NCBI GenBank assembly: GCA_009788065.1 | Contig: WQSF01000003.1 | Location: forward strand, 1 to 64,000 | Origin: Treponema sp. | Lineage (GTDB): Bacteria; Spirochaetota; Spirochaetia; Treponematales; Breznakiellaceae | DNA: 64,000 nt | Reading direction: 5' to 3' | Part shown: positions 26,971 to 34,588 of the stretch, one piece after another | Numbering within the stretch: position 1 is the first letter of the stretch | Layout: each line of letters opens with the position of its first letter | Program-made: the position numbers and the translations under genes | Notes under the pieces: model-generated | What the model was told of the DNA's origin: nothing | The model's database searches: none | What the model saw: the letters and a program-made list of their open reading frames with translations, nothing else

Positions 26971-29181
26971 ATGAATAGAAGATTAATTACATCGGCATTA
27001 CCGTATGTGAACAATGAACCTCATCTTGGAAATCTTATACAGGTTTTATCCGCCGACGCTTTCGCGCGTTTTTGCAGATTATACGGTTATAACTGCCTGT
27101 ACATCGCTGGTACTGACGAATACGGAACCGCTACAGAAAATAAAGCCGCAGAAGAGGGTATAAATCCGAAAGAATTGTGCGACAGGTATCATGCGATCCA
27201 TTCGGATATTTACAAATGGTTTAACATTGCGTTTGACAAATTCGGACGCACTTCAACCAGGATTCAAACCGAAGTTGTTCAGGATATTTTTAATAAATTG
27301 GACGCGGCGGGGTTAATTGTCGAAAGAACGATAGAGCAGTTTTACTGCTCCAAGTGTGAAAGATTTCTTGCAGACAGATATATAAGAGGGGTTTGCCCCG
27401 TTTGCGCGAGCGCCGAGGCGAGAGGAGATCAATGCGAAGCCTGTCAAAAATTGCTCGATCCTGTCGATTTAAAAGACCCGCAGTGTTCTGCATGTTCAAG
27501 CACTCCTTCGCTGCGTAAAACAAACCATCTGTACATCGATCTTCCCCGCATTAAAGATAAACTTGAAGACTGGATTAAAAAAGCCAGCATAGACGGTTAC
27601 TGGGCGCATAACGCCGTTCAGATGACCCAGGCATGGATACGCGACGGTCTTAAAGAGCGCGCAATTACAAGAGACTTAAAATGGGGAATCCCCGTACCTA
27701 AACCGGGTTATGAGAACAAGGTTTTTTATGTCTGGTTTGACGCGCCGATAGGCTATATTTCAATTACAGGGACATTGGGAGAGGAAAAAGGCAACTGGCG
27801 TGATTTTGTCGATTACTGGTGGAAGAAACCTGATGAAGTCGATTTATTCCAGTTTATTGGAAAAGATAATATACCTTTTCATACAGTAATATTTCCGTCA
27901 AGTCTTTTAGGAAGCGGCGGCAACTGGACGATGTTACACCATATGTCCAGTACTGAATATTTGAATTACGAAAACGGTAAATTTTCAAAATCAAGAGGAG
28001 TAGGTGTTTTCGGAACAGACGCGATGAAGACCGAAATCCCCTCTGATGTGTGGCGCTTTTATCTTTTCTACAACAGACCCGAAAAATCTGACGCAATGTT
28101 TATGTGGAATGATTTTCAGGAAAAAGTAAACGGAGAGTTAATCGGCAATCTGGGCAATCTTGTAAACCGTACGCTTTCATTTGTTACGCGCTATTATGAC
28201 GGAAAAATACCGCAGGCGGCGAGTGATGCCGGTTTTTGGGAAGAAGTTGTTAAATACGAAACCTCAATAGCAAAAAAACTTGACAAGGCTGAATTAAGGG
28301 ACGCGTTCCGCGAGATTTTTGAATTATCGTCATTCGCAAATAAATATTTCCAGGACAATGAACCGTGGCGTTTAAGAGCCGATGATCCTGAAAAAGCAAA
28401 ATCTGTTATACGAGATCTTACATATCTTGTACGGGATTTATCGGTATTAATCGAACCTTATATACCTTACGCTGCGGCGAAAATTGCCTCGTTCTTTGAT
28501 CTTAAGCACGGAGAAAATTTAGACTGGAAGAGTATGGGAAAGCCGGAAGGAATCGGCGATGTTCTAATAAAAAGTGAAATGCTTTTTTCAAAGCTTGAAG
28601 ATGAAAAGATTGAAGAACTGCGCGATAAATATTCAGGCACTCAGAAAGAGAGGAAAGAGACGGTTCAATTTTCATCTGTTTTGGATTTACGTGTCGCTAA
28701 AATTGAAAAAATAGAAAGACACCCAAAAGCGGACAAGCTGTACATTATCAATCTTGAAACAGGGGAGGGTGTTACGGGAAACCGAGAGGAGAGGCAGATT
28801 GTTTCAGGGCTTGTCCCTTTCTACACAGAAGAGCAATTACTTGGAAGGAAAATAATAGTCGCCTACAACCTTAAACCTGCAAAACTAAGAGGTATTGAAT
28901 CAAGGGGAATGCTCCTTGCCGCAGGAGATAATAAGGGAGTGAACGCAGAAGGGCAGAGCGCGGAAAGAGTCGAGGTTTTAGATGCCGGCGATTGCCCTAC
29001 AGGTACAAGATTTTTACCGGAAGGCGAAGATGGATCGGCTCCTTTGGAAATAGACATAGACACATTTTTTTCCTATCCGATTTATGTAAAAGATCATGCT
29101 GTTATAACAGGAGACAAGAAACTGTGTTTAAATGGAAATCCCGTTAAAACATCGGTAATCCCCGAAGGAGAAGTCCATTAA
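26971..29181 (+). CDS. metG: methionyl-tRNA synthetase
   Basis: The 736-residue class I synthetase charges tRNA-Met in the cytoplasm. The HIGH-like motif is PHLGNL (about residues 17-22). Zinc-knuckle cysteines occur as CSKCERF, CPVC, CEAC and CSAC between residues 126 and 180. The KMSKS-like motif is KFSKSRG (about 338-344). A C-terminal tRNA-binding OB domain of the EMAP/Trbp111 type begins near residue 565 (FSSVLDLRVAKIEKIERHPKADKLY), with an unusual further tail of about 60 residues. Its stop overlaps the proposed start of the FemAB-like gene. Confidence 0.95.
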   Translation: MNRRLITSALPYVNNEPHLGNLIQVLSADAFARFCRLYGYNCLYIAGTDEYGTATENKAAEEGINPKELCDRYHAIHSDIYKWFNIAFDKFGRTSTRIQTEVVQDIFNKLDAAGLIVERTIEQFYCSKCERFLADRYIRGVCPVCASAEARGDQCEACQKLLDPVDLKDPQCSACSSTPSLRKTNHLYIDLPRIKDKLEDWIKKASIDGYWAHNAVQMTQAWIRDGLKERAITRDLKWGIPVPKPGYENKVFYVWFDAPIGYISITGTLGEEKGNWRDFVDYWWKKPDEVDLFQFIGKDNIPFHTVIFPSSLLGSGGNWTMLHHMSSTEYLNYENGKFSKSRGVGVFGTDAMKTEIPSDVWRFYLFYNRPEKSDAMFMWNDFQEKVNGELIGNLGNLVNRTLSFVTRYYDGKIPQAASDAGFWEEVVKYETSIAKKLDKAELRDAFREIFELSSFANKYFQDNEPWRLRADDPEKAKSVIRDLTYLVRDLSVLIEPYIPYAAAKIASFFDLKHGENLDWKSMGKPEGIGDVLIKSEMLFSKLEDEKIEELRDKYSGTQKERKETVQFSSVLDLRVAKIEKIERHPKADKLYIINLETGEGVTGNREERQIVSGLVPFYTEEQLLGRKIIVAYNLKPAKLRGIESRGMLLAAGDNKGVNAEGQSAERVEVLDAGDCPTGTRFLPEGEDGSAPLEIDIDTFFSYPIYVKDHAVITGDKKLCLNGNPVKTSVIPEGEVH

Positions 29182-30238
29182 TTTAAAAATCACGGAAGCG
29201 GAGTTGGCGGTTTGTGAGAACGGACAGTCTTTCCTGCAATCAGCCGTGTGGGGAGAGTTTAAATCCCGTTTTGACTGGAAGGCAAACGCTTTTTTGATTG
29301 ACTGGTTTGGAAACGGAGAAGAAAACACACCCCTGCTTGTCCTTTCCCGCCGCCTTCTTCCCGGTTTTACATTTGCATATATCCCGTGGGGTCCGCAATT
29401 ACCGTTAAAATTTAAAGAAGCGGAAAAACAACATGCGGCGGCGGAACTTGCAGAAAAATTAAAGCCGTTTCTTGCGCGTAATACAGTTTTTGTACGCTTC
29501 GATTTTCCGTGGTTCTTTTTAGACGGCGATGAAAATTTCAATAATGAAGCCGCGCTTTTAAAAGATGCCGGTTTCAAAATCGCCGCCGCCAATGTTCAAC
29601 CGCCTGATACGGTTATAATCGATTTAAACGCTTCCTGCGATGATATTCTTGCGTCAATGAAATCAAAGTGGAGGTACAATATCTTTCTTGCGCAGAAGAA
29701 AGGCGTAATTGTAAATGTATGTACGTCGCAGGAATTAGGGATATTTTATAATCTTTTAAAAGAAACAGCGCAGAGAGACGGAATCGCGGTTCATGGTTTT
29801 AATTATTACAAAACTCTTTTTGAACTGTACGAGAAACAGAAAAAGGATGATCTCTCTATAAGGCTTTATACCGCAAGCCATGAAGGCGAAATTCTTGCGG
29901 CAATCGTTGTCCTTTTTAGGAGAAAAGACGCGGTTTATTTGTACGGCGCGTCTTCCAACAATAAGCGCAATCTTATGGCGCCCTACGCGCTTCAATGGAA
30001 AGCGATTAAAGACGCTAAAGAAACAGGCTGTATGACATACGATCTTTTCGGTATTCCGCCGGATGATAATCCAAACCATCCGATGGCAGGCTTGTACCGT
30101 TTTAAAACAGGCTTCGGCGGACAGATAATCCATCGTCCCGGCAGTTGGGATTACCCGTATAAGAAATGTCTCTACAATCTGTTTAATATAGCGGAAGCTT
30201 TTAGAAAAAAAATGATGAACCTCAGAAAGAAGAAATAA
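29177..30238 (+). CDS. FemAB/FemX-like peptidoglycan bridge aminoacyltransferase, apparent ATT start
   Basis: The protein contains the double-GNAT FemAB fold: SFLQSAVWGEFKSRFDW near the N-terminus, ASMKSKWRYNIFLAQKKGV, VYLYGASSNNKRNLMAPYALQWKAIKDAKETG and YDLFGIPPDDNPNHPMAGLYRFKTGFGG. Such enzymes add amino acids from aminoacyl-tRNA to lipid II; spirochaetal members are poorly characterised. The conserved N-terminus (LKITEAELAVCENGQSFLQS) begins before the first canonical codon, a TTG at 29204. ATT at 29177 has GAAGGAG six bases upstream and overlaps the metG stop (ATTAA). TTG 29204 with GGAAG at about five bases is the alternative. The tRNA-synthetase neighbour fits its tRNA-dependent role. 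Confidence 0.82.
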   Translation: MNLKITEAELAVCENGQSFLQSAVWGEFKSRFDWKANAFLIDWFGNGEENTPLLVLSRRLLPGFTFAYIPWGPQLPLKFKEAEKQHAAAELAEKLKPFLARNTVFVRFDFPWFFLDGDENFNNEAALLKDAGFKIAAANVQPPDTVIIDLNASCDDILASMKSKWRYNIFLAQKKGVIVNVCTSQELGIFYNLLKETAQRDGIAVHGFNYYKTLFELYEKQKKDDLSIRLYTASHEGEILAAIVVLFRRKDAVYLYGASSNNKRNLMAPYALQWKAIKDAKETGCMTYDLFGIPPDDNPNHPMAGLYRFKTGFGGQIIHRPGSWDYPYKKCLYNLFNIAEAFRKKMMNLRKKK

Positions 30239-30256
30239 AAATCTATAATTTTTCTC

Positions 30257-30285
30257 TTGTGTAAAAAATAATAAAATTGTATAGT
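30257..30285 (+). promoter_or_regulatory. promoter of ilvE
   Basis: TTGTGT (30257-30262), a 17-base spacer and TATAGT (30280-30285) precede a short leader with an AAGGAG Shine-Dalgarno before the ATG at 30303. Unlike several other first genes, this transcript has a normal leader. Confidence 0.5.
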
Positions 30286-30302
30286 GATTCAAGGAGTAGA
30301 CT

Positions 30303-31388
30303 ATGGCATTTGCATTAAACACGTATCCAATCACTTACCGCGCCCGGTTTTTAAACGGGGAATGGATCGATGAATACATCGAAAAACCTCATAAAACGCA
30401 GGAAGAAGAAACTGCAATGAGCGATGTCGAACGTGTCAAATTGGAAAATTCCCGCAATTATTATGAAGATATGCCGCTTGTTAATTATACAAGCCAGTAC
30501 GGTCTAGCTTGTTTTGAAGGGCTGAAAGCTTTTCCTCAAAAAAACGAAGGTCTCTCCATTTTCAGGCCGGATAAAAACGGAGAGCGGTTCATGCTTTCGA
30601 TGAAAGGTCTCTGCATGCCTCCGTTCCCAAAAGAAGATTTTGTTAAAACCTGCGTGGAAACCGTTAAACGAAACGCCGCTCTTGGCTTTAAACCGCATTA
30701 TAAAAGCGAATGGGAAAAAGATTCCTTTATGTACGCCGATGCCGTTTACATAAGGCCCTTTACCATTTCCGAAGGCGGAATAGGAGTAAACCTGTCAAAA
30801 GAGCCTTATGTTATGGTTATAAATACGCCTGTGAGCGCCTATTTTTCATCGGGCAGTTCGGACGCCATTGTTTCGAATAAAGTCCGCGCTATGCCTAACG
30901 GCACCGGCTGGATAAAAGCCTGTTCAAATTATGTAATATCAGCTCTCGCAAAATCCGAAGCTCTAAAAGCCGGTTACATGGAGTGTATATTTTTAGACGG
31001 AACTAACCGTAAGTACATCGAGGAAGGATCGTCATGTAATATATTCTTCTATCTTAAATCAGGAGAACTTGTAACGCCCGAGTTAGGCGATACTATTTTA
31101 CCCGGTATTACAAGAATGAGCATATTGGAACTTGCCCGCGACAAAGGCATAAAAACAACCGAACGTAAAATATCGATAGATGAGGCGATGGAAGAAACAA
31201 AGGAATGTTTCGTAAGCGGTACCGCCGCAGGGGCAACTCCTCTTTCTTCGATAACTTATCAAGGTAAGAAAGCCGTTTTTAACGACGGAAAAACAGGCGA
31301 CTTTACCGCCGATATCCGCGACACCCTCAAAGGTATCCAATACGGTAAACTCCCCGACACCAAAGGCTGGATGGTGAGCGTTGCGTGA
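30303..31388 (+). CDS. ilvE: branched-chain amino acid aminotransferase
   Basis: The 361-residue fold-type IV PLP enzyme shows VNYTSQYGLACFEGLKAF, the PLP lysine region NGTGWIKACSNY (Lys205) and the C-terminal EECFVSGTAAG-like motif (ECFVSGTAAGATPLSSI). It interconverts Val, Leu and Ile with their 2-oxo acids using glutamate. Its length and MxxF-rich N-terminus match the longer BCAT-II subgroup. It is followed by the minus-strand tRNA pair, so it is probably monocistronic. Confidence 0.93.
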   Translation: MAFALNTYPITYRARFLNGEWIDEYIEKPHKTQEEETAMSDVERVKLENSRNYYEDMPLVNYTSQYGLACFEGLKAFPQKNEGLSIFRPDKNGERFMLSMKGLCMPPFPKEDFVKTCVETVKRNAALGFKPHYKSEWEKDSFMYADAVYIRPFTISEGGIGVNLSKEPYVMVINTPVSAYFSSGSSDAIVSNKVRAMPNGTGWIKACSNYVISALAKSEALKAGYMECIFLDGTNRKYIEEGSSCNIFFYLKSGELVTPELGDTILPGITRMSILELARDKGIKTTERKISIDEAMEETKECFVSGTAAGATPLSSITYQGKKAVFNDGKTGDFTADIRDTLKGIQYGKLPDTKGWMVSVA

Positions 31389-31450
31389 GCAACGTATGAA
31401 TAAATTTCCTTACACCACGGGCTGTATAGCCCGATGGTACAGGTCATCTG

Positions 31451-31485
31451 AAAAAAAAAGAGCTAAGCTTGATCGCTTAGCTCTT
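31451..31485 (-). terminator. intrinsic terminator of the tRNA unit
   Basis: On the minus strand an 11-bp perfect stem (AAGAGCTAAGC with GCTTAGCTCTT) and a six-base loop are followed by a run of T (31451-31459). It ends the tRNA-Phe transcript, about ten bases after the tRNA. Confidence 0.85.
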
Positions 31486-31494
31486 CATATCGCT

Positions 31495-31567
31495 TGCCAC
31501 CTCGGAGAATTGAACTCCAGACACGCAGATTTTCAGTCTGCTGCTCTACCAACTGAGCTAAGGTGGC
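31495..31567 (-). tRNA. tRNA-Phe (GAA)
   Basis: The minus strand gives a 73-base cloverleaf: acceptor GCCACCT pairing with AGGTGGC, D-arm GCTCAGTTGGTAGAGC, anticodon loop with GAA flanked by CAGAC/GTCTG-like stem bases, and TTCAATT in the T-loop. The CCA end is not encoded. It has its own promoter upstream and a strong terminator downstream. Confidence 0.95.
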
Positions 31568-31602
31568 TTAATTGCGCACCTTACAAGCGGATGATACAGT
31601 AA

Positions 31603-31631
31603 AATATGCCAAAAATACCAGAAAATGTCAA
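31603..31631 (-). promoter_or_regulatory. promoter of tRNA-Phe
   Basis: On the minus strand a perfect TTGACA (31626-31631), a 17-base spacer and CATATT (31603-31608) lie between the two tRNA genes, with a predicted leader of about 30 bases. Confidence 0.55.
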
Positions 31632-31706
31632 GAAGACATAATCCCCAATTAACCGCTTTTCTTAATTAATTTATAACTTAGAAATTGACAGCTAATTGTT
31701 ATCCCA

Positions 31707-31779
31707 TGGAGATATGGGGATTCGAACCCCAGGCCTATTGATTGCGAACCAATCGCTCTACCAACTGAGCTATATCCCC
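31707..31779 (-). tRNA. tRNA-Ala (CGC)
   Basis: The minus strand folds into a 73-base cloverleaf beginning GGGGATATAGCTC. The anticodon loop is TTCGCAA (anticodon CGC, reading GCG). The T-arm contains GGTTCGAATCC. The acceptor stem has G3-U70, the identity pair of alanine tRNAs, supporting the call. The CCA end is not encoded. Confidence 0.92.
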
Positions 31780-31791
31780 CTAATCACGTAA

Positions 31792-31820
31792 ATTAAACCA
31801 AAAATATGGTTTTTGGTCAA
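31792..31820 (-). promoter_or_regulatory. promoter of tRNA-Ala
   Basis: On the minus strand TTGACC (31815-31820), a 17-base spacer and TTTAAT (31792-31797) place the transcription start about six bases before the tRNA. Confidence 0.65.
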
Positions 31821-32038
31821 GCAGTGAAATTGATTCTTTTGTTGCAAAACCTCAGAAACAAACTCCGGCCAGCGCGCAACCATCTTCTTAATCAAATAAG
31901 ACAGTTAAATTCCAGCCTTCTAATAAATATAGAGGATATATGGTGCGCATGATGATACAAACTACATCTTATTATAAAAATCTTGGAGTTCCCTGCAGCG
32001 TTTTAGGAATTATTACCAAAATCTCTGATAAAAGGCAT

Positions 32039-32066
32039 TGTAAAAAATAAAGAAAAATGTTTTAAT
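32039..32066 (+). promoter_or_regulatory. possible promoter of the TerY-type cluster
   Basis: TTGTAA (32039-32044), a 16-base spacer and TTTAAT (32061-32066) would start a transcript near 32073 with a leader of about 64 bases before the ATG at 32137. Confidence 0.4.
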
Positions 32067-32084
32067 TTCACTAATAGGTTTTTT

Positions 32085-32111
32085 ATGGCAGGCATCAAAG
32101 GCAAAGGATGA
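32085..32111 (+). other. eight-codon upstream ORF in the cluster leader
   Basis: ATG at 32085 opens MAGIKGKG and stops at 32109-32111, 25 bases before the TerY-C ATG. It shares MAG with the downstream start. It could be a leader peptide or chance. Confidence 0.2.
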
Positions 32112-32136
32112 GCTGCCGGAGTCCAAAGAGGTGAAC

Positions 32137-32523
32137 ATGGCAGGGCCATTAGAAGCGACTGTAGTATTGGGAAAATGTTCCAAGAATAGAAATTGCTTTG
32201 GAATGCGCGTTGAGAAACGCGGAGGCGCATGGGTTCGTACATGGGCTTTTCCTATCGAAGAAAATGTCGCGAAAAACGAAGGATTTAACGCCAACAAAGT
32301 GAATGTCAGCGGTACAGACAGCGGATATCCGGGATGCCCGCACTGTAAGGACGGCGGATTTGCTCTGTGTTCCTGCGGCAAGATCGGTTGTTTAGGCGAC
32401 AAGATAAAAAAAGAAAGCTCCAATAAGGAAAAAAACGCGTTAAGTTATACATGCCCGTGGTGCGGACAGACAGGCGAAATACAAATTAAAGAGAGTATCG
32501 ACGTTTCAGGCGGCGGTTACTAA
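32137..32523 (+). CDS. stand-alone TerY-C-type zinc-binding protein
   Basis: The 128-residue protein carries RVEKRGGAWVRTWAFPI followed by GYPGCPHCKDGGFALCSCGKIGC and a last CPWCG. This is the pattern I associate with the TerY-C metal-binding domain, which is usually fused to TerY. Four cysteine pairs could bind two zinc ions. The start was set at the ATG at 32137 (Shine-Dalgarno AGAGG six bases upstream); an in-frame GTG lies at 32131. It is the first gene of a kinase/vWA/phosphatase run with 20-30 bp gaps, suggesting a scaffold or substrate role for the triad. Confidence 0.75.
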   Translation: MAGPLEATVVLGKCSKNRNCFGMRVEKRGGAWVRTWAFPIEENVAKNEGFNANKVNVSGTDSGYPGCPHCKDGGFALCSCGKIGCLGDKIKKESSNKEKNALSYTCPWCGQTGEIQIKESIDVSGGGY

Positions 32524-32554
32524 TTAAATCAATTAATGTACAGGGGGAAAGACA

Positions 32555-33829
32555 ATGATAGAGCTGCCAAAAGGACATAAGATTCAGACAAAAGATTTTA
32601 AAACAATCGTAGTCGGCGAAAAACTCGGGGAAGGCGGACAGGGAGCGGTTTTTAAAGTTGATTATGACGGCAAGAAAAAGGCTCTTAAATGGTATTCAGG
32701 TAAAAAAATAGCCAACCCTAAAAAATTCTACGAAAATCTTGAGAATAATATTAAAAAAGGAAAACCGACCAACGCGTTCCTTTGGCCTGAAGCAATTACC
32801 GAAAAGCAAGGCACGGCTTTTGGTTATATCATGGAACTTCGCCCCCCCGAATATAAGGAATTTACGATGTTCCTTCTTGGAAGAGAAGGTTATAAAAGTA
32901 TTACCGCGATGGTAAACACCGCGCTTCATCTTGTCGCAGGCTTTCGCGCCCTGCACCAAAAAGGATTCAGTTATCAGGATTTGAACGACGGCAACTTTTT
33001 TATGAACCCTGTAAACGGAAACCTTTTAATCTGCGATAATGACAATGTTTCAGAATACGGAAAATCATCCGGTATCGCCGGTAAAGCCCGTTATATGGCA
33101 CCTGAAATCGTTGTAAAAGGCGCGAAGCCGGATGTGCAAACAGACGCTTTTTCTCTTTCAGTTATTTTATTTTTATTTTGGGTAAGCGGGCATCCCCTGG
33201 AAGGAAAAGCCGCATGCCCTCCTTGTATGGACGCTAAAGCCGAAAAAAGAATCTACGGAGAAAATCCTGTTTTTATCTGGGACCCTAAGGATGATTCAAA
33301 CAGGCCTGTGCAGGGTATTCACAAAGGCCCGATAACCAAGTGGCCGTTCCTGCCCAAATATATTCAGGATATGTTTATTAAAGCGTTCAGCAAGGAGTTG
33401 ATGAAAGATCCGCAAAAACGGATACTGGAAATGGAATGGCTGTACGCTTTTATCAAAATGAGATCGGAAGTTTATAAATGCCCGTCATGCGGTGAAATTT
33501 ATTTTGCTGACCCTGTAAATCCGAATCCCTGTCCCGGTAAAAGTTGCGGCAAGAAAAATGCCTTTCCCATGTATCTTAAAACGCCGCGTTACAATATCGC
33601 GATACACCAGCAGACAAGACTTTACGCATGTTATACTGAAAAAGGATCGGATGATTATGAAACAGTTACAGGCGAAGGTTCCTTGTCAGGAAAAGATTAT
33701 ATGTTAAAAAATGTAACAAAGAACGTTTGGAATTTGGGAGACGGCTCATCCATAGCGCCCGGAGCTTCCATAAAACTGCAAAAAGGTATGTCAATTAATT
33801 TCGGCTTGATAAATGTTGAAGTTATATAA
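32555..33829 (+). CDS. TerY-triad Ser/Thr protein kinase with zinc ribbon
   Basis: The 424-residue protein has a kinase domain: glycine loop GEGGQGAVFKV (25-35), ATP lysine Lys45, catalytic loop YQDLNDGNFF (Asp142, Asn147) in place of HRDxxxxN, and DND (161-163) in place of DFG. MAPEI (181-185) ends the activation segment. These substitutions fit the diverged kinases of TerY phosphorylation triads. A zinc ribbon follows (CPSCGEIYF, then CPGKSC, near 322-345). The C-terminal 80 residues form a beta-rich domain ending MSINFGLINVEVI. It lies upstream of TerY and PP2C with a strong GGGGGA Shine-Dalgarno. Confidence 0.85.
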   Translation: MIELPKGHKIQTKDFKTIVVGEKLGEGGQGAVFKVDYDGKKKALKWYSGKKIANPKKFYENLENNIKKGKPTNAFLWPEAITEKQGTAFGYIMELRPPEYKEFTMFLLGREGYKSITAMVNTALHLVAGFRALHQKGFSYQDLNDGNFFMNPVNGNLLICDNDNVSEYGKSSGIAGKARYMAPEIVVKGAKPDVQTDAFSLSVILFLFWVSGHPLEGKAACPPCMDAKAEKRIYGENPVFIWDPKDDSNRPVQGIHKGPITKWPFLPKYIQDMFIKAFSKELMKDPQKRILEMEWLYAFIKMRSEVYKCPSCGEIYFADPVNPNPCPGKSCGKKNAFPMYLKTPRYNIAIHQQTRLYACYTEKGSDDYETVTGEGSLSGKDYMLKNVTKNVWNLGDGSSIAPGASIKLQKGMSINFGLINVEVI

Positions 33830-33850
33830 ATTTATTTTAAGGAGAAGAAC

Positions 33851-34588
33851 ATGTCATTAACAGACAAAATTGAGATTCCAAGAAGGACGATGGTATTATT
33901 TTTTATCGTTGACACTTCAGGAAGCATGGACGGGAGCAAAATAGGCGCTGTGAACATGGCCATTAGAGAAGTTCTCCCGGAGATCAGGAGCATGTCGGCT
34001 GAAAACGCGGACGCGCTTATCAAAATTGCGGCTCTTGAATTTTCTTCAGGCGCGTCATGGATCACAAAGAGCGGTCCTGTAGAAGCCGACGATTTTAACT
34101 GGAGCAACATTGACGCGGCGGGTGTTACGGATTTCGGAGCCGCCTGCAGAGCTTTAAATGAAAAACTTTCAACTAAAGCTTTTATGCTGGAAGCTACAGG
34201 CTCTTTTGCCCCGGCTCTCTTTTTACTTTCGGACGGCGCGCCTACAGACGATTGGCAGGCAGGATTGGACGTTTTAAAGGGAAATAACTGGTTTAAAGCC
34301 GCGGTAAAAGTCGCAATAGCCATAGGCGATGACGCTGATCAAGACGTTCTTGCCGCTTTCACAGGAAACAAGGAAACTGTTTTAACAGCTCATACGCCCG
34401 CGATATTGGCTAAAATGATCAAATTCGTAAGCGTTACAGCTTCCAAAGTTGCAAGCACCAATACAAAAGCAGACCCGACGCAGGGTGATCCGGACAACGC
34501 GAAGACAGACGAGTTGATTAACAATCTTAATGAACTTAAAGACGATGTCGCCTCCGCTCCTGATAACTCAAACACGGATATGTGGTAA
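33851..34588 (+). CDS. TerY-like vWA domain protein
   Basis: The 245-residue protein is a von Willebrand A domain with a complete MIDAS: FIVDTSGSMDG (Asp21, Ser23, Ser25), a Thr in GVTDFGAACRAL and Asp in LLSDGAPTDDW. TerY proteins work with a kinase and PP2C in Ter-related stress systems; metal-dependent partner binding is the expected role. The C-terminal 50 residues are a low-complexity tail (KADPTQGDPDNAKTDEL). Unlike many TerY proteins it has no fused zinc domain, which here is encoded as a separate protein. Shine-Dalgarno AAGGAG precedes it, and its stop overlaps the PP2C ATG (TAATG). Confidence 0.88.
   Translation: MSLTDKIEIPRRTMVLFFIVDTSGSMDGSKIGAVNMAIREVLPEIRSMSAENADALIKIAALEFSSGASWITKSGPVEADDFNWSNIDAAGVTDFGAACRALNEKLSTKAFMLEATGSFAPALFLLSDGAPTDDWQAGLDVLKGNNWFKAAVKVAIAIGDDADQDVLAAFTGNKETVLTAHTPAILAKMIKFVSVTASKVASTNTKADPTQGDPDNAKTDELINNLNELKDDVASAPDNSNTDMW

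Larger units (their letters stand above)
31821..32136 (+). other. intergenic region with a possible 36-codon ORF
   Basis: No established gene is seen over 316 bases. An ORF of 36 codons at 31940-32050 (MVRMMIQTTSYYKNLGVP...) follows an AGAGG box at very close spacing. It has no recognisable family and may be chance. The 3' part carries a promoter and short upstream ORF before the TerY-C gene, listed separately. Confidence 0.35.

Noticed and set aside
31418-31433. Hairpin CGGGCT/AGCCCG after ilvE, which also looks a little like the 5' half of a tRNA
   Set aside because: There is no T-run for termination, and the D-arm and anticodon arm do not form a tRNA.
31940-32050. 36-codon ORF whose YYKNLGVP resembles the start of a J-domain
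   Set aside because: No HPD motif or helix pattern follows, the ribosome site is too close, and the match is only a few residues.
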